From: Microbacterium arabinogalactanolyticum
Lineage (GTDB): Bacteria > Actinomycetota > Actinomycetes > Actinomycetales > Microbacteriaceae
Length of the DNA: 64,000 bases
Assembly: GCF_030268005.1 (NCBI RefSeq)
Contig: NZ_BRZC01000007.1
Location: 953,611-1,017,610 of the forward strand
Reading direction: 5' to 3'
A program made the translations under genes and the position numbers. Positions 6,958-15,411 of this stretch are shown here, piece by piece; position 1 is the first letter of the stretch, and the number at the start of each line of letters is the position of its first letter. A model generated the notes under the pieces. It searched no databases and was not told the origin of the DNA. It saw only the letters and a list, made by a program, of their open reading frames with translations.

Positions 6958-8426
6958 CTCGCCCCTCCGGATGCCGCGGCGGCGACGGCCAGTTCCACCC
7001 GATGCCCGCCGAGATGCCGCACGACCGACGCGTCATGGCTCACCGCGACCACCGTGCGGCCCGCGACGATCTCCTCCTGCAGCAGCTCGACGATGCCGAT
7101 CCACCCGCGCCGGTCCTGCCCGAAGGTCGGCTCGTCGAGCACGATCACCTGCGGCGCGGAGGCGAGCACGGTGGCCACCGACAGTCGCCGCTTCTGGCCG
7201 CCGCTGAGCGTGAACGGGTTGGCGAGCGCCAGCGAGGCCAGCTGGAGCCGCTCGAGCAGGTCGTCCGCGATCGCGGTGGCCTCGGCATCCGACTTCTTCA
7301 GTGCGCGCGGTCCGACCGCGAGCTCGTCGCGCAGCGTGCGGGCGAGGAACTGGTGCTCGGGTTCCTGGAAGACCGTGCCGATGCGGGTGAGCAGCTCGCG
7401 CGAGGTCCAGCGCGACGGGCGCCTGCCGGAGCGTCCGGCCAGATCGGATGCCGCGGTCACCGCGCCCTCGAGCTCGGGCAGCAGGCCCGCGAGCGTGAGC
7501 GCCAGAGTGGACTTGCCCGCCCCGTTCGGCCCGGTGATGACCGTGGCAGCGCCGCGCGGCACGCTCAGGTCGAGTCCGGTCTGCACCGCGGTGCGCCCGT
7601 CGCGGGTCACCGCGAGAGAGGCGGTCTCGAGCACGGCATCCGCTGTCCCGCCGGCGGGCTCCAGGATCGGGAGGGGGATGCCGCGATCGGGCACCCACAC
7701 GCCGGCATCCGCCAGCACGTCGCCGTAGCGGCCGAAGACCTCCGCCGGCGTCCCGTCCGCGAGCAGACCTCCGTCGGCCGCCAGCACGATCACGCGAGTC
7801 AGCAGGTCCGCCCAGATCTCGGTGCGGTGCTCGACGACGACGAGCGTGGCGCCGGTGGCATCCAGGACCCGGCCGACGCTCTCGCGCACCTCCCGCACGC
7901 CCTCGGGGTCGAGGTTGGCGGTCGGCTCGTCCAGCAGCAGCAGACCGGGGCGCATGGCCAGGACGCCGGCCAGCGCGAGCCGCTGCTTCTGCCCGCCGGA
8001 GAGCATCTTGGTCGGCCGATCCAGTGGGACGTCGAGGCCGACCGCCTCGAGCGCCTCCGCCACACGACCGGGGATCTGCTCGGCGGGGACGGCGAGGTTC
8101 TCGCATCCGAACGCGACGTCGTCACCGACCTTGGAGAGCACGACGCCGGCATCCGGGTCCTGCAGCACGAGTCCCATCGCGCCGCGGCGCGCCTCGGGCG
8201 CCGCGCCGTCGACGAGAAGAGTTCCGGTGCGCTCACCCTCCTCCGCGTCGCCGAGCACGCCGGCGAGACCGGCGAGCAGCGTCGACTTGCCGGCGCCGGA
8301 GGCACCGAGCAGCAGCACGCGCTCGCCGGGCTCGATCGTGAAGGTCGCGTCACTGACCGCGGGAAGGCGCCGGCCCGCATAGCGCCAGCCCCATCCGTCC
8401 GCGGTGACGCGAGCCGGAGCCGTCAC
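6954..8426 (-). CDS. ykoD: ECF transporter fused A-A' ATPase (YkoD-like)
   Basis: A 490-residue protein with two complete ABC domains. Domain 1 has Walker A GASGAGKSTLL near residue 37, signature MLSGGQKQRLAL near 140 and Walker B LLLLDEPTANLD near 165. Domain 2 has Walker A GPNGAGKSTLAL near 300, LSGGQKRRLS near 405 and VIVLDEPTFGQD near 427. EcfA1 and EcfA2 are usually separate; the fused form is typical of YkoD in thiamine/hydroxymethylpyrimidine transporters. The GTG start at 8426 has an AGGAGG site and lies two bases after the stop of the S-component gene, so the operon is tightly packed. Confidence 0.93.
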   Translation of the reverse strand: MTAPARVTADGWGWRYAGRRLPAVSDATFTIEPGERVLLLGASGAGKSTLLAGLAGVLGDAEEGERTGTLLVDGAAPEARRGAMGLVLQDPDAGVVLSKVGDDVAFGCENLAVPAEQIPGRVAEALEAVGLDVPLDRPTKMLSGGQKQRLALAGVLAMRPGLLLLDEPTANLDPEGVREVRESVGRVLDATGATLVVVEHRTEIWADLLTRVIVLAADGGLLADGTPAEVFGRYGDVLADAGVWVPDRGIPLPILEPAGGTADAVLETASLAVTRDGRTAVQTGLDLSVPRGAATVITGPNGAGKSTLALTLAGLLPELEGAVTAASDLAGRSGRRPSRWTSRELLTRIGTVFQEPEHQFLARTLRDELAVGPRALKKSDAEATAIADDLLERLQLASLALANPFTLSGGQKRRLSVATVLASAPQVIVLDEPTFGQDRRGWIGIVELLQEEIVAGRTVVAVSHDASVVRHLGGHRVELAVAAAASGGAR

Positions 8427-8428
8427 GC

Positions 8429-9067
8429 TCAGACCTCCTGGCGTGCTTCCCGGCCGGCGGCGAATCGGCTCAGCGCGCCGGTCGCGGCGAGCGCGCGGAC
8501 GAGCAGCCAGCCGACGAGGCCGGCCAGCAGCGCGCCCGAGACCGCCAGGGTGCCGAGGTAGATCGCGTTGAACTCGAAGGACTTCAGGAAGTTCGGCGAG
8601 GAGCCGTAGAACATCTCGAAGATCCAGGCCGCCGCGCCCGCACCGACACCGGCGAGCATCGCAACGGGCAGCGTGAACCGACGGTAGAGGAACAGCGCGA
8701 AGATCAGCTCCGCCCCCAGGCCCTGCACGATGCCGGAGAGCACGGTGGAGACGCCCCACACGTTGCCGATCAGCATCGAGATGATCGCGGCGACCACCTC
8801 GACGACCAGCGCGGCACCGGGCTTGCGGATCACCAGACCGCCGATCACGCCGCCGATCAGCCAGATGCCGACGGCGATGCCGCCGAGGCCCGGGGTGACG
8901 GCGTCGGCGGCACCGAACCAGGCGCCTCCGACGATGTTCCAGCCCCAGAAGATCAGGCCGGTCGCGACGCCGAGGACGGCTGCCACGACGATGTCGACGA
9001 CGCGCCAGCGCGGCTGTGCGACAGCGGTGACGCCCTGTGCGGCGGGTGCGGACATGGATGCACTCAT
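8429..9067 (-). CDS. ykoE: ECF transporter S component, YkoE family (thiamine/HMP binding)
   Basis: Substrate-binding membrane subunit of 212 residues with about six hydrophobic segments starting near residue 27 (VVDIVVAAVLGVATGLIFWGW). The interior segment ISMLIGNVWGVSTVLSGIVQGLGAELIF is typical of YkoE, which binds thiamine precursors. It leads the ykoE-D-C operon and sits directly behind a TPP riboswitch, which independently supports a thiamine-related substrate. ATG 9067 was chosen because GGGAGGAG precedes it. That ribosome-binding site overlaps the 3' strand of the riboswitch aptamer, so ligand binding should block translation. Confidence 0.93.
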   Translation of the reverse strand: MSASMSAPAAQGVTAVAQPRWRVVDIVVAAVLGVATGLIFWGWNIVGGAWFGAADAVTPGLGGIAVGIWLIGGVIGGLVIRKPGAALVVEVVAAIISMLIGNVWGVSTVLSGIVQGLGAELIFALFLYRRFTLPVAMLAGVGAGAAAWIFEMFYGSSPNFLKSFEFNAIYLGTLAVSGALLAGLVGWLLVRALAATGALSRFAAGREARQEV

Positions 9068-9071
9068 CTGA

Positions 9072-9163
9072 ACTCCTCCCTGCGCCGGCATGATCCGGAT
9101 CAGGTTCGACGGTCGAAGCGCGGGTCGCTTCCTCTCAGCCCGGCACGCCGGACTCCCGTGGTT
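9072..9163 (-). promoter_or_regulatory. TPP (thi-box) riboswitch controlling the ykoEDC operon
   Basis: On the minus strand the conserved TPP aptamer elements appear in order. CCGGGCTGAGAGG (5' core, around 9131-9143) is followed, after a variable arm with its own small stem, by ACCTGATCCGGATCATGCCG and GCGCAGGGAGG (3' core, 9075-9105). The spacing, order and exact CTGAGA and CCTGAT-GGAT-ATGCCGGCG-AGGGA words are diagnostic. A TAGAAT -10 on the minus strand (9173-9178) places the transcript start at the aptamer's 5' edge. The 3' end merges with the ykoE ribosome-binding site, so translational control is the likely mode. Exact P1 boundaries are approximate. Confidence 0.93.
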
Positions 9164-9204
9164 GTGCCCTCGATTCTAGTCGGTTCGTTCACGGGGATGG
9201 TTGG

Positions 9205-9217
9205 TAGCGTGTATCGG
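9205..9217 (+). promoter_or_regulatory. Leaderless-type promoter -10 of the carboxypeptidase gene
   Basis: TAGCGT (9205-9210) ends seven bases before the GTG at 9218, the distance expected when transcription starts at the first base of the start codon. No Shine-Dalgarno is present. It diverges from the riboswitch promoter, whose -10 is only about 30 bp away, so the two may interfere. Confidence 0.6.
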
Positions 9218-11197
9218 GTGACTGTCTCCCCCGAGTCCACGCGCGCTGCCACGCGCCGTTCGCTGCGCGAGAAGGCGCGCGCGCACGCCGAGCCCGCCTC
9301 CGCGACGGCCGCCGCGTCCGCCGACACGACGCCCGCCGGGACGGCGATCATCACGACCACCCCGTTCAGCGGCGATACTGGCGCTGTGGATGCCATCGAT
9401 GGGACGCCCACGCCCGATGCGGGAGCTGCGGGACCGGCGGATGCCGCACCCGACGCCGTCGCCGAGCCGACCGCGCTCGCGGATGAGCTCTCCGACCTGC
9501 TCGATGACCCGACCACTCCCGTACGCGTGATCCCCGATGCCGGCGCCGCGCGAGCAGCCGCATCCTCGTCCGGCGACGCCCTCCCGCCTGCAGAAGCGCT
9601 CGCCGACCCCCGGCTGCTGGGCGCCGAGGACGCCGTCCCCGCTCCGACCGCCGATGACTCCGCCTCCCCCGCGATCGCCGATCTGTTCGACGCGCCGGCG
9701 AAGGCCGATGCCCCCGAGTTGTTCGACGAGCCCGCTCCCGTGACCGCCGAGGAGCCTTCCCCCCTCTTCCTGAGCGACATCGAGAACGCGCTGGCCGCGG
9801 AGGCCGGCACCACCGAGGTCCCCGAGCACCCGGTCGAGGCGCAACCCGACCAGGTGACCGTGTGGGCCGATGAGCAGCATCCGATCACCGCGCTGACCTG
9901 GATCGATCCGCGGAAGGTCGGGGCGATGCCGTCGACCGAACCGGAGACTGCTCCCGCGCTGTTCGCCGGGGCCCGCCTCGTTCCCACGGGACGACGGCTC
10001 CGGCTGATCCTCCCCCTCGGGATCATCGGCACCCTGTGCGCGAGCTACGTCGGCGGTACGCTGCTCGCTCCGCTCGACAACGTCGCACCGGCCGTGCAGA
10101 ACGCGCCCGTCGAGATCGCCGCGGCGCCGGCCGCGACCGTGACCTGGCCCGCCACGGGCAGCGCAGCGGTGGCCGTGCTGGGCATGAACCCGGTGGCCTC
10201 CACCTCCGACCGCGACCAGATCGCGAGCCTCAGCAAGGTCGCCTCGGTGATGATGGTGCTCGACAAGCTGCCCCTCAAGGTGGGCGAGCAGGGACCCAGC
10301 TTCGCGTTCACCAGAGCCGATCAGCGCGACTTCAGGAAATACCGCCGTTCGAACCAGTCCTCGCTGGATGTGCCCGTCGGCGGGAGCCTGACCGAGTACC
10401 AGATGCTCCAGGGCGTGCTGCTGGGGTCGGCGAACAACTACATCGACCGGCTCGCCAGGGAGATCTGGGGCTCGGAGGCCGCCTTCGCCGATGCCTCGGC
10501 GAAGTGGCTGCGCGACAACGGCATCGAGGGCATCACACTGGAGAACCCCTCCGGGTTCAGCAAGTCGAACGTCGCGACGCCCGAGGCGATGCTGCGGCTC
10601 AGCGAGCTGGCGATGCGCAATCCCGTCTTCGCGGAGATCGTCGCCACCCGCAGCGCCGAGATCCCGGGCGTCGGCACCGTGACCAACACCAACAAGATGC
10701 TCGACGACCCCGGCGTGATCGGCATCAAGACCGGCACGCTCGACCACTGGAACCTGCTCACCGCCAAAGAGGTGAAGGTGGGCGACACGACCGTGCGCCT
10801 GTTCACCTCGGTGCTCGGGCAGGACAGCAGCAAGGATCGGCTCGCCGTCACCCGGGAGCTGCTGGCCGGCATGGAGAAGTCGCTCGCCGATCAGCCGGTG
10901 TCGGTCCCGAAGGGCACGGTCGTCGGGAAGGTCACGACCGAGTGGGGCGGCGAGGTGAACGTCGTCACCGACTCCGACGTGCGGGTGGTGCTGTGGAACG
11001 GCGCGACCGCCACGGCCACCGCGGATCTCGCACTCGGCTCCAAGACCACGGCCGGCGCGAAGGCCGGCACGCTGAGCGCCAAGGGTCCGGTGAACACGGC
11101 AGAGACGACGGTGTCGCTCGCCAAGGAGGTCACCGCGCCGAGCATCTGGTGGCGGCTGACGCACCCGCTCGAACTGTTCGGCATCGACAAGCAGTAG
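9218..11197 (+). CDS. D-alanyl-D-alanine carboxypeptidase (S11 type) with long acidic cytoplasmic N-terminal arm
   Basis: Penicillin-binding protein of about 659 residues that trims the terminal D-Ala of peptidoglycan stem peptides. The S11 triad is visible: SLSK (SxxK, residues 337-340), SANN (SxN, near 405) and IKTGT (KTG, near 503). One transmembrane segment lies near residues 265-290 (LRLILPLGIIGTLCASYVGG), putting the catalytic domain outside. The 260 residues before it are Ala/Asp/Pro/Glu-rich low complexity and would be cytoplasmic, an unusual layout because most S11 enzymes carry a cleavable signal and a C-terminal anchor. GTG 9218 is chosen on the leaderless promoter; GTG 9209 is an alternative. 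A terminator follows. Confidence 0.88.
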   Translation: MTVSPESTRAATRRSLREKARAHAEPASATAAASADTTPAGTAIITTTPFSGDTGAVDAIDGTPTPDAGAAGPADAAPDAVAEPTALADELSDLLDDPTTPVRVIPDAGAARAAASSSGDALPPAEALADPRLLGAEDAVPAPTADDSASPAIADLFDAPAKADAPELFDEPAPVTAEEPSPLFLSDIENALAAEAGTTEVPEHPVEAQPDQVTVWADEQHPITALTWIDPRKVGAMPSTEPETAPALFAGARLVPTGRRLRLILPLGIIGTLCASYVGGTLLAPLDNVAPAVQNAPVEIAAAPAATVTWPATGSAAVAVLGMNPVASTSDRDQIASLSKVASVMMVLDKLPLKVGEQGPSFAFTRADQRDFRKYRRSNQSSLDVPVGGSLTEYQMLQGVLLGSANNYIDRLAREIWGSEAAFADASAKWLRDNGIEGITLENPSGFSKSNVATPEAMLRLSELAMRNPVFAEIVATRSAEIPGVGTVTNTNKMLDDPGVIGIKTGTLDHWNLLTAKEVKVGDTTVRLFTSVLGQDSSKDRLAVTRELLAGMEKSLADQPVSVPKGTVVGKVTTEWGGEVNVVTDSDVRVVLWNGATATATADLALGSKTTAGAKAGTLSAKGPVNTAETTVSLAKEVTAPSIWWRLTHPLELFGIDKQ

Positions 11198-11217
11198 GTC
11201 CCGCCACCGCAGACACG

Positions 11218-11249
11218 AGAACGCCCGCCCCGGAAGGGGCGGGCGTTCT
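11218..11249. terminator. Bidirectional intrinsic terminator
   Basis: A perfect 14-bp stem AGAACGCCCGCCCC / GGGGCGGGCGTTCT with a GGAA tetraloop lies between the convergent carboxypeptidase and ABC-exporter genes. The A-rich 5' flank and TCT 3' end are weak tracts, as is usual for high-GC terminators. It can serve both strands. Confidence 0.85.
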
Positions 11250-11274
11250 GCACGTGCCGGTCAGGCGCGGCGGC

Positions 11275-13494
11275 TCAGGTCCGGTCGGACTCGGATGCCG
11301 CCGACTCCGCCTCGCGCACGGCCTCGGCCAGCTGCGGGGCGTCCGCCGCCTCGGCGACCGCTTCCTGCGCGGCATCCTCGGCCTCACCCGTCACGACCAC
11401 CGGAGTGCTGCCGGTGAGGGCTTCCTCGGCGTCGATGTCGGATGCCGCCTGCTCGAACTGCGACTGGTACAGGCGCCAGTAGGCGCCCTGGGCTGCGATC
11501 AGCTCGTCGTGGGTGCCCTGCTCGACGATGTCGCCGTGCTCCATCACGAGGATGAGGTCGGCGTCGCGGATCGTCGAGAGACGGTGCGCGATCACGAACG
11601 AGGTGCGTCCCTGCCGCAGCGCCGCCATGGCGTGCTGCAGCAGCAGCTCGGTACGGGTGTCGACCGCGCTGGTGGCCTCGTCGAGGATGAGGATCGACGG
11701 CTGGGCGACGAACGCGCGGGCGATCGTGATCAGCTGGCGCTCACCCGCCGAGACGTTCGACGCGTCCTCGTCGAGGACGGTGTCGTAGCCGTCCGGCAGC
11801 GAGTGCACGAACCGGTCGACATAGGTCGCCGCCGCCGCGGCGACGATCTCGTCGTCGGTCGCGGACTCGTTGCCGTACCGGATGTTCTCGCGGATCGTGC
11901 CGCCGAACAGCCACGGGTCCTGCAGCACCATGCCGGTGCGGCGACGCAGGTCCTCGCGCGCCATCTCGGCGATGTTCTGCCCGTCCAGCAGGATCCGGCC
12001 CGAGTTCAGCTCGTAGAACCGCATGATCAGGTTGACCAGCGTCGTCTTGCCGGCACCGGTCGGGCCGACGATCGCGACCGTCTGGCCCGGTTCCACCCGG
12101 AACGACAGGTCGGTGATCAGCGGACGGTCCTCGCTGTACGAGAAGGCCACGTGGTCGAACTCGATCACGCCGCGACCGCCGTCGACGGTCGGGGCGTCCT
12201 CGTCGTCGGGCTCCTGCTCCTCGGCATCCAGGAAGTCGAAGACGCGCTCGGCCGACGCCGTGCCCGACTGCACCACGGCCGCCATGCCACCCAGCTCGCT
12301 GAGCGGCTGGCTGAACTGCTGCGAGTACTGGATGAACGCCTGCACGTCGCCGAGTCGCAGGCCGCCATTGGCGACCATCAGACCGCCGAGCACCGCGATG
12401 CCGACGTACTGCAGGTTTCCGACGAACGTCATGGCGGGCATGATCACGCCCGACAGGAACTGCGCCTTGAAGCTCGCCTGGAACAGCTCCTCGTTCTCGA
12501 CCTGGAAGCTGTCGAGCGCGTCCTGCTCGCGACCGAACACCTTGACGAGGGCGTGGCCCGAGAAGGCCTCCTCGACACGGGCGTTCAGGCGGCCGACCTT
12601 GCGCCACTGGATGCCGAAGGCCTTCTGCGACCGCGGTCCGATGACGCCGAAGATGACGGCCATGAGCGGCAGCGACACCAGCGCGACCAGTGCGAGCTGC
12701 CACGAGATCGAGAACATCATGACCAGCACGCCCACGACCGTGAGCACCGAGGTGAGCGCCCCGGACAGCGACTGCTGCATGGTCTGCGTGATGTTGTCGA
12801 TGTCGTTGGTGACCCGCGAGATCAGCTCACCGCGCTGCACCTTGTCGAAGTACGACAGGGGCAGGCGGTTGATCTTCGCCTCGACGTCCTCGCGCAGCCT
12901 CCACATGGTGCGCACCATGATCACGTTGATCACGTAGCCCTGCAGCCAGCTCAGCAGCGCCGAGACGATGTAGATCGCCATGACCGCCATGATGATCCAG
13001 CGCAGCGACTCGAAGTTCACGCCGTCGCCGACCTTGAACGGAGCCATCGCCGCGATCATGTCGGCGAACGTGTCCTGCTTCGCCTGGCGCAGCACCTCGA
13101 CGACCTGGTCCTGGGTGGTGCCCTTCGGGAAGGCCGTCTTGCCCTCGCCGAGCGTCATGGAGATGAAGCCCTCGTAGACGATGTTCGTCGCCTCACCGAG
13201 GATCTTGGGCGCGGCGACGGACAGCACGACGCCGATGGCGCCGAACAGCGACACCAGCGCGAACCACCAGGCCGACGGCTTGAGCAGCCCGATCATGCGC
13301 CGGAAGCTCGGGCCGAAGTGATCGGCCTTGCCGGGCGCGGGCCCGTCGAACATGCTGCCGCCGTGCTGGCGGGCCTTCTCGGCCTGCTCGGCCTCCTCGC
13401 GCTCGGCCTCGGTCATCTCGACCACGGGCGCGGATGCGGCACGCGCGGCGACCATGCGCTCACGGCGGCTCATCTTCCTGTCCTCCCCGCTCAT
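11275..13494 (-). CDS. Heteromeric ABC exporter subunit B (permease-ATPase fusion)
   Basis: ABC half-transporter of 739 residues in the multidrug/lipid exporter class. After about 60 charged residues come six membrane segments (starting WWFALVSLFGAIGVVLSVA near 75) and the coupling segment LPLSYFDKVQRGELISRVTNDIDN near 215. The ATPase domain has Walker A GPTGAGKTT near 475, a signature NVSAGERQ near 579 (Ala in place of the usual first Gly) and Walker B ILILDEATSAVD. The C-terminal 70 residues are an acidic Ala/Glu tail. The start at 13494 overlaps the previous stop (ATGA), so it is co-translated with the partner subunit and the pair likely forms one heterodimeric exporter. The substrate is unknown. 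Confidence 0.92.
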   Translation of the reverse strand: MSGEDRKMSRRERMVAARAASAPVVEMTEAEREEAEQAEKARQHGGSMFDGPAPGKADHFGPSFRRMIGLLKPSAWWFALVSLFGAIGVVLSVAAPKILGEATNIVYEGFISMTLGEGKTAFPKGTTQDQVVEVLRQAKQDTFADMIAAMAPFKVGDGVNFESLRWIIMAVMAIYIVSALLSWLQGYVINVIMVRTMWRLREDVEAKINRLPLSYFDKVQRGELISRVTNDIDNITQTMQQSLSGALTSVLTVVGVLVMMFSISWQLALVALVSLPLMAVIFGVIGPRSQKAFGIQWRKVGRLNARVEEAFSGHALVKVFGREQDALDSFQVENEELFQASFKAQFLSGVIMPAMTFVGNLQYVGIAVLGGLMVANGGLRLGDVQAFIQYSQQFSQPLSELGGMAAVVQSGTASAERVFDFLDAEEQEPDDEDAPTVDGGRGVIEFDHVAFSYSEDRPLITDLSFRVEPGQTVAIVGPTGAGKTTLVNLIMRFYELNSGRILLDGQNIAEMAREDLRRRTGMVLQDPWLFGGTIRENIRYGNESATDDEIVAAAAATYVDRFVHSLPDGYDTVLDEDASNVSAGERQLITIARAFVAQPSILILDEATSAVDTRTELLLQHAMAALRQGRTSFVIAHRLSTIRDADLILVMEHGDIVEQGTHDELIAAQGAYWRLYQSQFEQAASDIDAEEALTGSTPVVVTGEAEDAAQEAVAEAADAPQLAEAVREAESAASESDRT

Positions 13495-15218
13495 GCGTCC
13501 ACCCCCAGCTGAGACACGACGATCTCCTTGTAGGTCTCGTTGGCGGCGAGCAGCTCATCGTGCGTGCCCACGCCGACGACCTTGCCGTCTTCGAGCACGA
13601 CGATGCGGTCGGCATCCGTGATCGTCGACACGCGCTGCGCGACGACGATCTTGGTCACGTCCGGCAGCTCGCGCCACAGCGCCTGCCGCAGGCGGGCATC
13701 CGTGGTCAGGTCGAGTGCCGAGAACGAGTCGTCGAAGACGAGGATCTGCGGCTGGTGCACGATGGCGCGCGCGATCGCGAGTCGCTGACGCTGACCGCCC
13801 GAGACGTTCGTGCCGCCCTGGGAGATGTGCGAGTCCAGCCCGTCGGGCATGTCCTCGACGAAGTCGCGCCCCTGCGCGATCTCGAGCGCCTTCCAGAGCT
13901 CCTCATCGGTGGCGTCCTCCCGGCCGTAGCGGAGGTTGGACGCGACCGTGCCGGTGAACAGGAACGGACGCTGCGGCACCAGACCGATGCTCTTCCACAG
14001 CGAGTCGAGGTCGGCCTCGCGCACATCGACGCCGCCCACGCTCACGGCGCCGCCGGTGACGTCGAACAGGCGCGGGATGAGGGAGACCAGCGTGGTCTTG
14101 CCGGAACCGGTGGAGCCGATGATCGCGACGGTCTCGCCCGGCTCGGCACGGAAGCTGATGCCGCTGAGCACGGGCGACTCGGCGCCGGGGTAGGTGAACT
14201 CGACGTCGTCGAAGGCGACCGCCCCGGGAGCCGGGAACTCCTTCACGCCGTTCGCCGGGCGGCTCATCGACGCCTCGGCGTCGAGCACCTCGCCGACGCG
14301 CTCGGCGGAGACCGCGGCGCGCGGGATCATCATGGCCATGAAGCTGGACATGATGATGCCCATCATGATCTGGCCGATGTACTGCATGAACGCGAAGATC
14401 GTGCCGACCTCGGCGTGGCCGGCGTTGATCTCCACGCCGCCGAACCAGATCACCGCGACGATCGTCACGTTGAGCACCAGCATGAACAGCGGGAACATCA
14501 GCACGAACAGCGAGCCGATGTTGCGCCCGAGCACCATCAGGTCGGTGTTGACCTCGCGGAAGCGCCGCTCCTCGATGCGCTCGCGCACGAACGCGCGCAC
14601 GACCCGCACGCCGGTCAGCTGCTCGCGCATGATGCTGTTGACGCTGTCGATCTTGCGCTGGTTGGCGCGGAAGAGCGGCACCATGCGGCCGATGATCAGC
14701 ACGGCGATGATGAGCAGCAGCGGCACGGAGACGGCGATCAGCCAGCTGAGGCCGATGTCGGTCTGGATGGCGTAGATGATGCCGCCGATGGCGAGCAGCG
14801 GCGCGGTGACGAACATCGTCGCGCCCATCATCGCCAGCATCTGCACCTGCTGCACGTCGTTGGTGTTGCGGGTGATCAGCGAGCCGGCGCCGAACTGCGA
14901 GACCTCGCGCTCGGAGAAGCCGCTCACGCGCGCGAACACGTCGGCGCGGATGTCACGACCGGCCGACATCGCCATGCGGGCGGCGAAGAAGGTCGCGAGG
15001 ACCGAGGCGACGATCTGGCCGAGCGAGACCAGCAGCATGAAGCCGCCGCGGGCCCAGATGTAGCCGATGTCGGCCCTGGCCACGCCCTTGTTGATGATGT
15101 CGGCGTTGATCTGCGGCAGGTTGAGAGATGCCATCACGCTGGCGAACTGCAGCACCACGACGAGGAGCAGCAGCCACCAGTATCTGGAGAGGTAGCGAAC
15201 GAGGAGTTTTCCCAGCAC
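13491..15218 (-). CDS. Heteromeric ABC exporter subunit A (permease-ATPase fusion)
   Basis: ABC half-transporter of 575 residues. Membrane segments begin near residue 12 (YWWLLLLVVVLQFASVMASL). The intracellular loop has SEREVSQFGAGSLITRNTNDV near residue 115. Walker A GSTGSGKTT is near 364, signature NVSGGQRQRLAIARA near 469 and Walker B LVFDDSFSALD near 490. The residue after Walker B is Asp rather than the catalytic Glu, and the H-loop region reads IVVAQRVST with Gln for His. Both changes mark the degenerate nucleotide site of heterodimeric exporters, so the partner encoded just downstream probably supplies the active site. GTG 15218 follows AAGGAAG; upstream in-frame codons lack a ribosome-binding site. 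Confidence 0.92.
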   Translation of the reverse strand: MLGKLLVRYLSRYWWLLLLVVVLQFASVMASLNLPQINADIINKGVARADIGYIWARGGFMLLVSLGQIVASVLATFFAARMAMSAGRDIRADVFARVSGFSEREVSQFGAGSLITRNTNDVQQVQMLAMMGATMFVTAPLLAIGGIIYAIQTDIGLSWLIAVSVPLLLIIAVLIIGRMVPLFRANQRKIDSVNSIMREQLTGVRVVRAFVRERIEERRFREVNTDLMVLGRNIGSLFVLMFPLFMLVLNVTIVAVIWFGGVEINAGHAEVGTIFAFMQYIGQIMMGIIMSSFMAMMIPRAAVSAERVGEVLDAEASMSRPANGVKEFPAPGAVAFDDVEFTYPGAESPVLSGISFRAEPGETVAIIGSTGSGKTTLVSLIPRLFDVTGGAVSVGGVDVREADLDSLWKSIGLVPQRPFLFTGTVASNLRYGREDATDEELWKALEIAQGRDFVEDMPDGLDSHISQGGTNVSGGQRQRLAIARAIVHQPQILVFDDSFSALDLTTDARLRQALWRELPDVTKIVVAQRVSTITDADRIVVLEDGKVVGVGTHDELLAANETYKEIVVSQLGVDA

Positions 15219-15411
15219 AGGCGGACTTCCTTTTGGGATCGGGGCCCGGAGAGGGCCACATGACAGAGTGCCACGAACCGCGGACATTCGTATCCCCCTC
15301 AGGGATGACCTTCGCTGAGGGCGAAACAGGCTCCGGGACCGCTCCCACAGGGCCCGTTTTCCTGGATCCGATCGAGAAATCGGTCAGGGTGCCCCGAATA
15401 GACTCGCAGGC
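15219..15411. other. Divergent intergenic region between ABC exporter and glycosyltransferase
   Basis: These 193 bases have no credible gene. They hold an inverted repeat CCCTCAG-N11-CTGAGGG (15297-15303 and 15315-15321), which may be an operator for the exporter operon. A minus-strand -10-like TACGAAT lies just downstream of it on that strand (15286-15292). At the other end is the leaderless promoter TAGACT (15399-15404) of the glycosyltransferase. The functions are inferred. Confidence 0.45.

Noticed and set aside
10036..13512. Very long open frame (1158 codons) on the plus strand across the ABC exporter gene
   Set aside because: It is antisense to a clear ABC transporter, rich in Arg/Gly/His as expected from reading high-GC DNA on the wrong strand, and has no recognisable domain or start signal.
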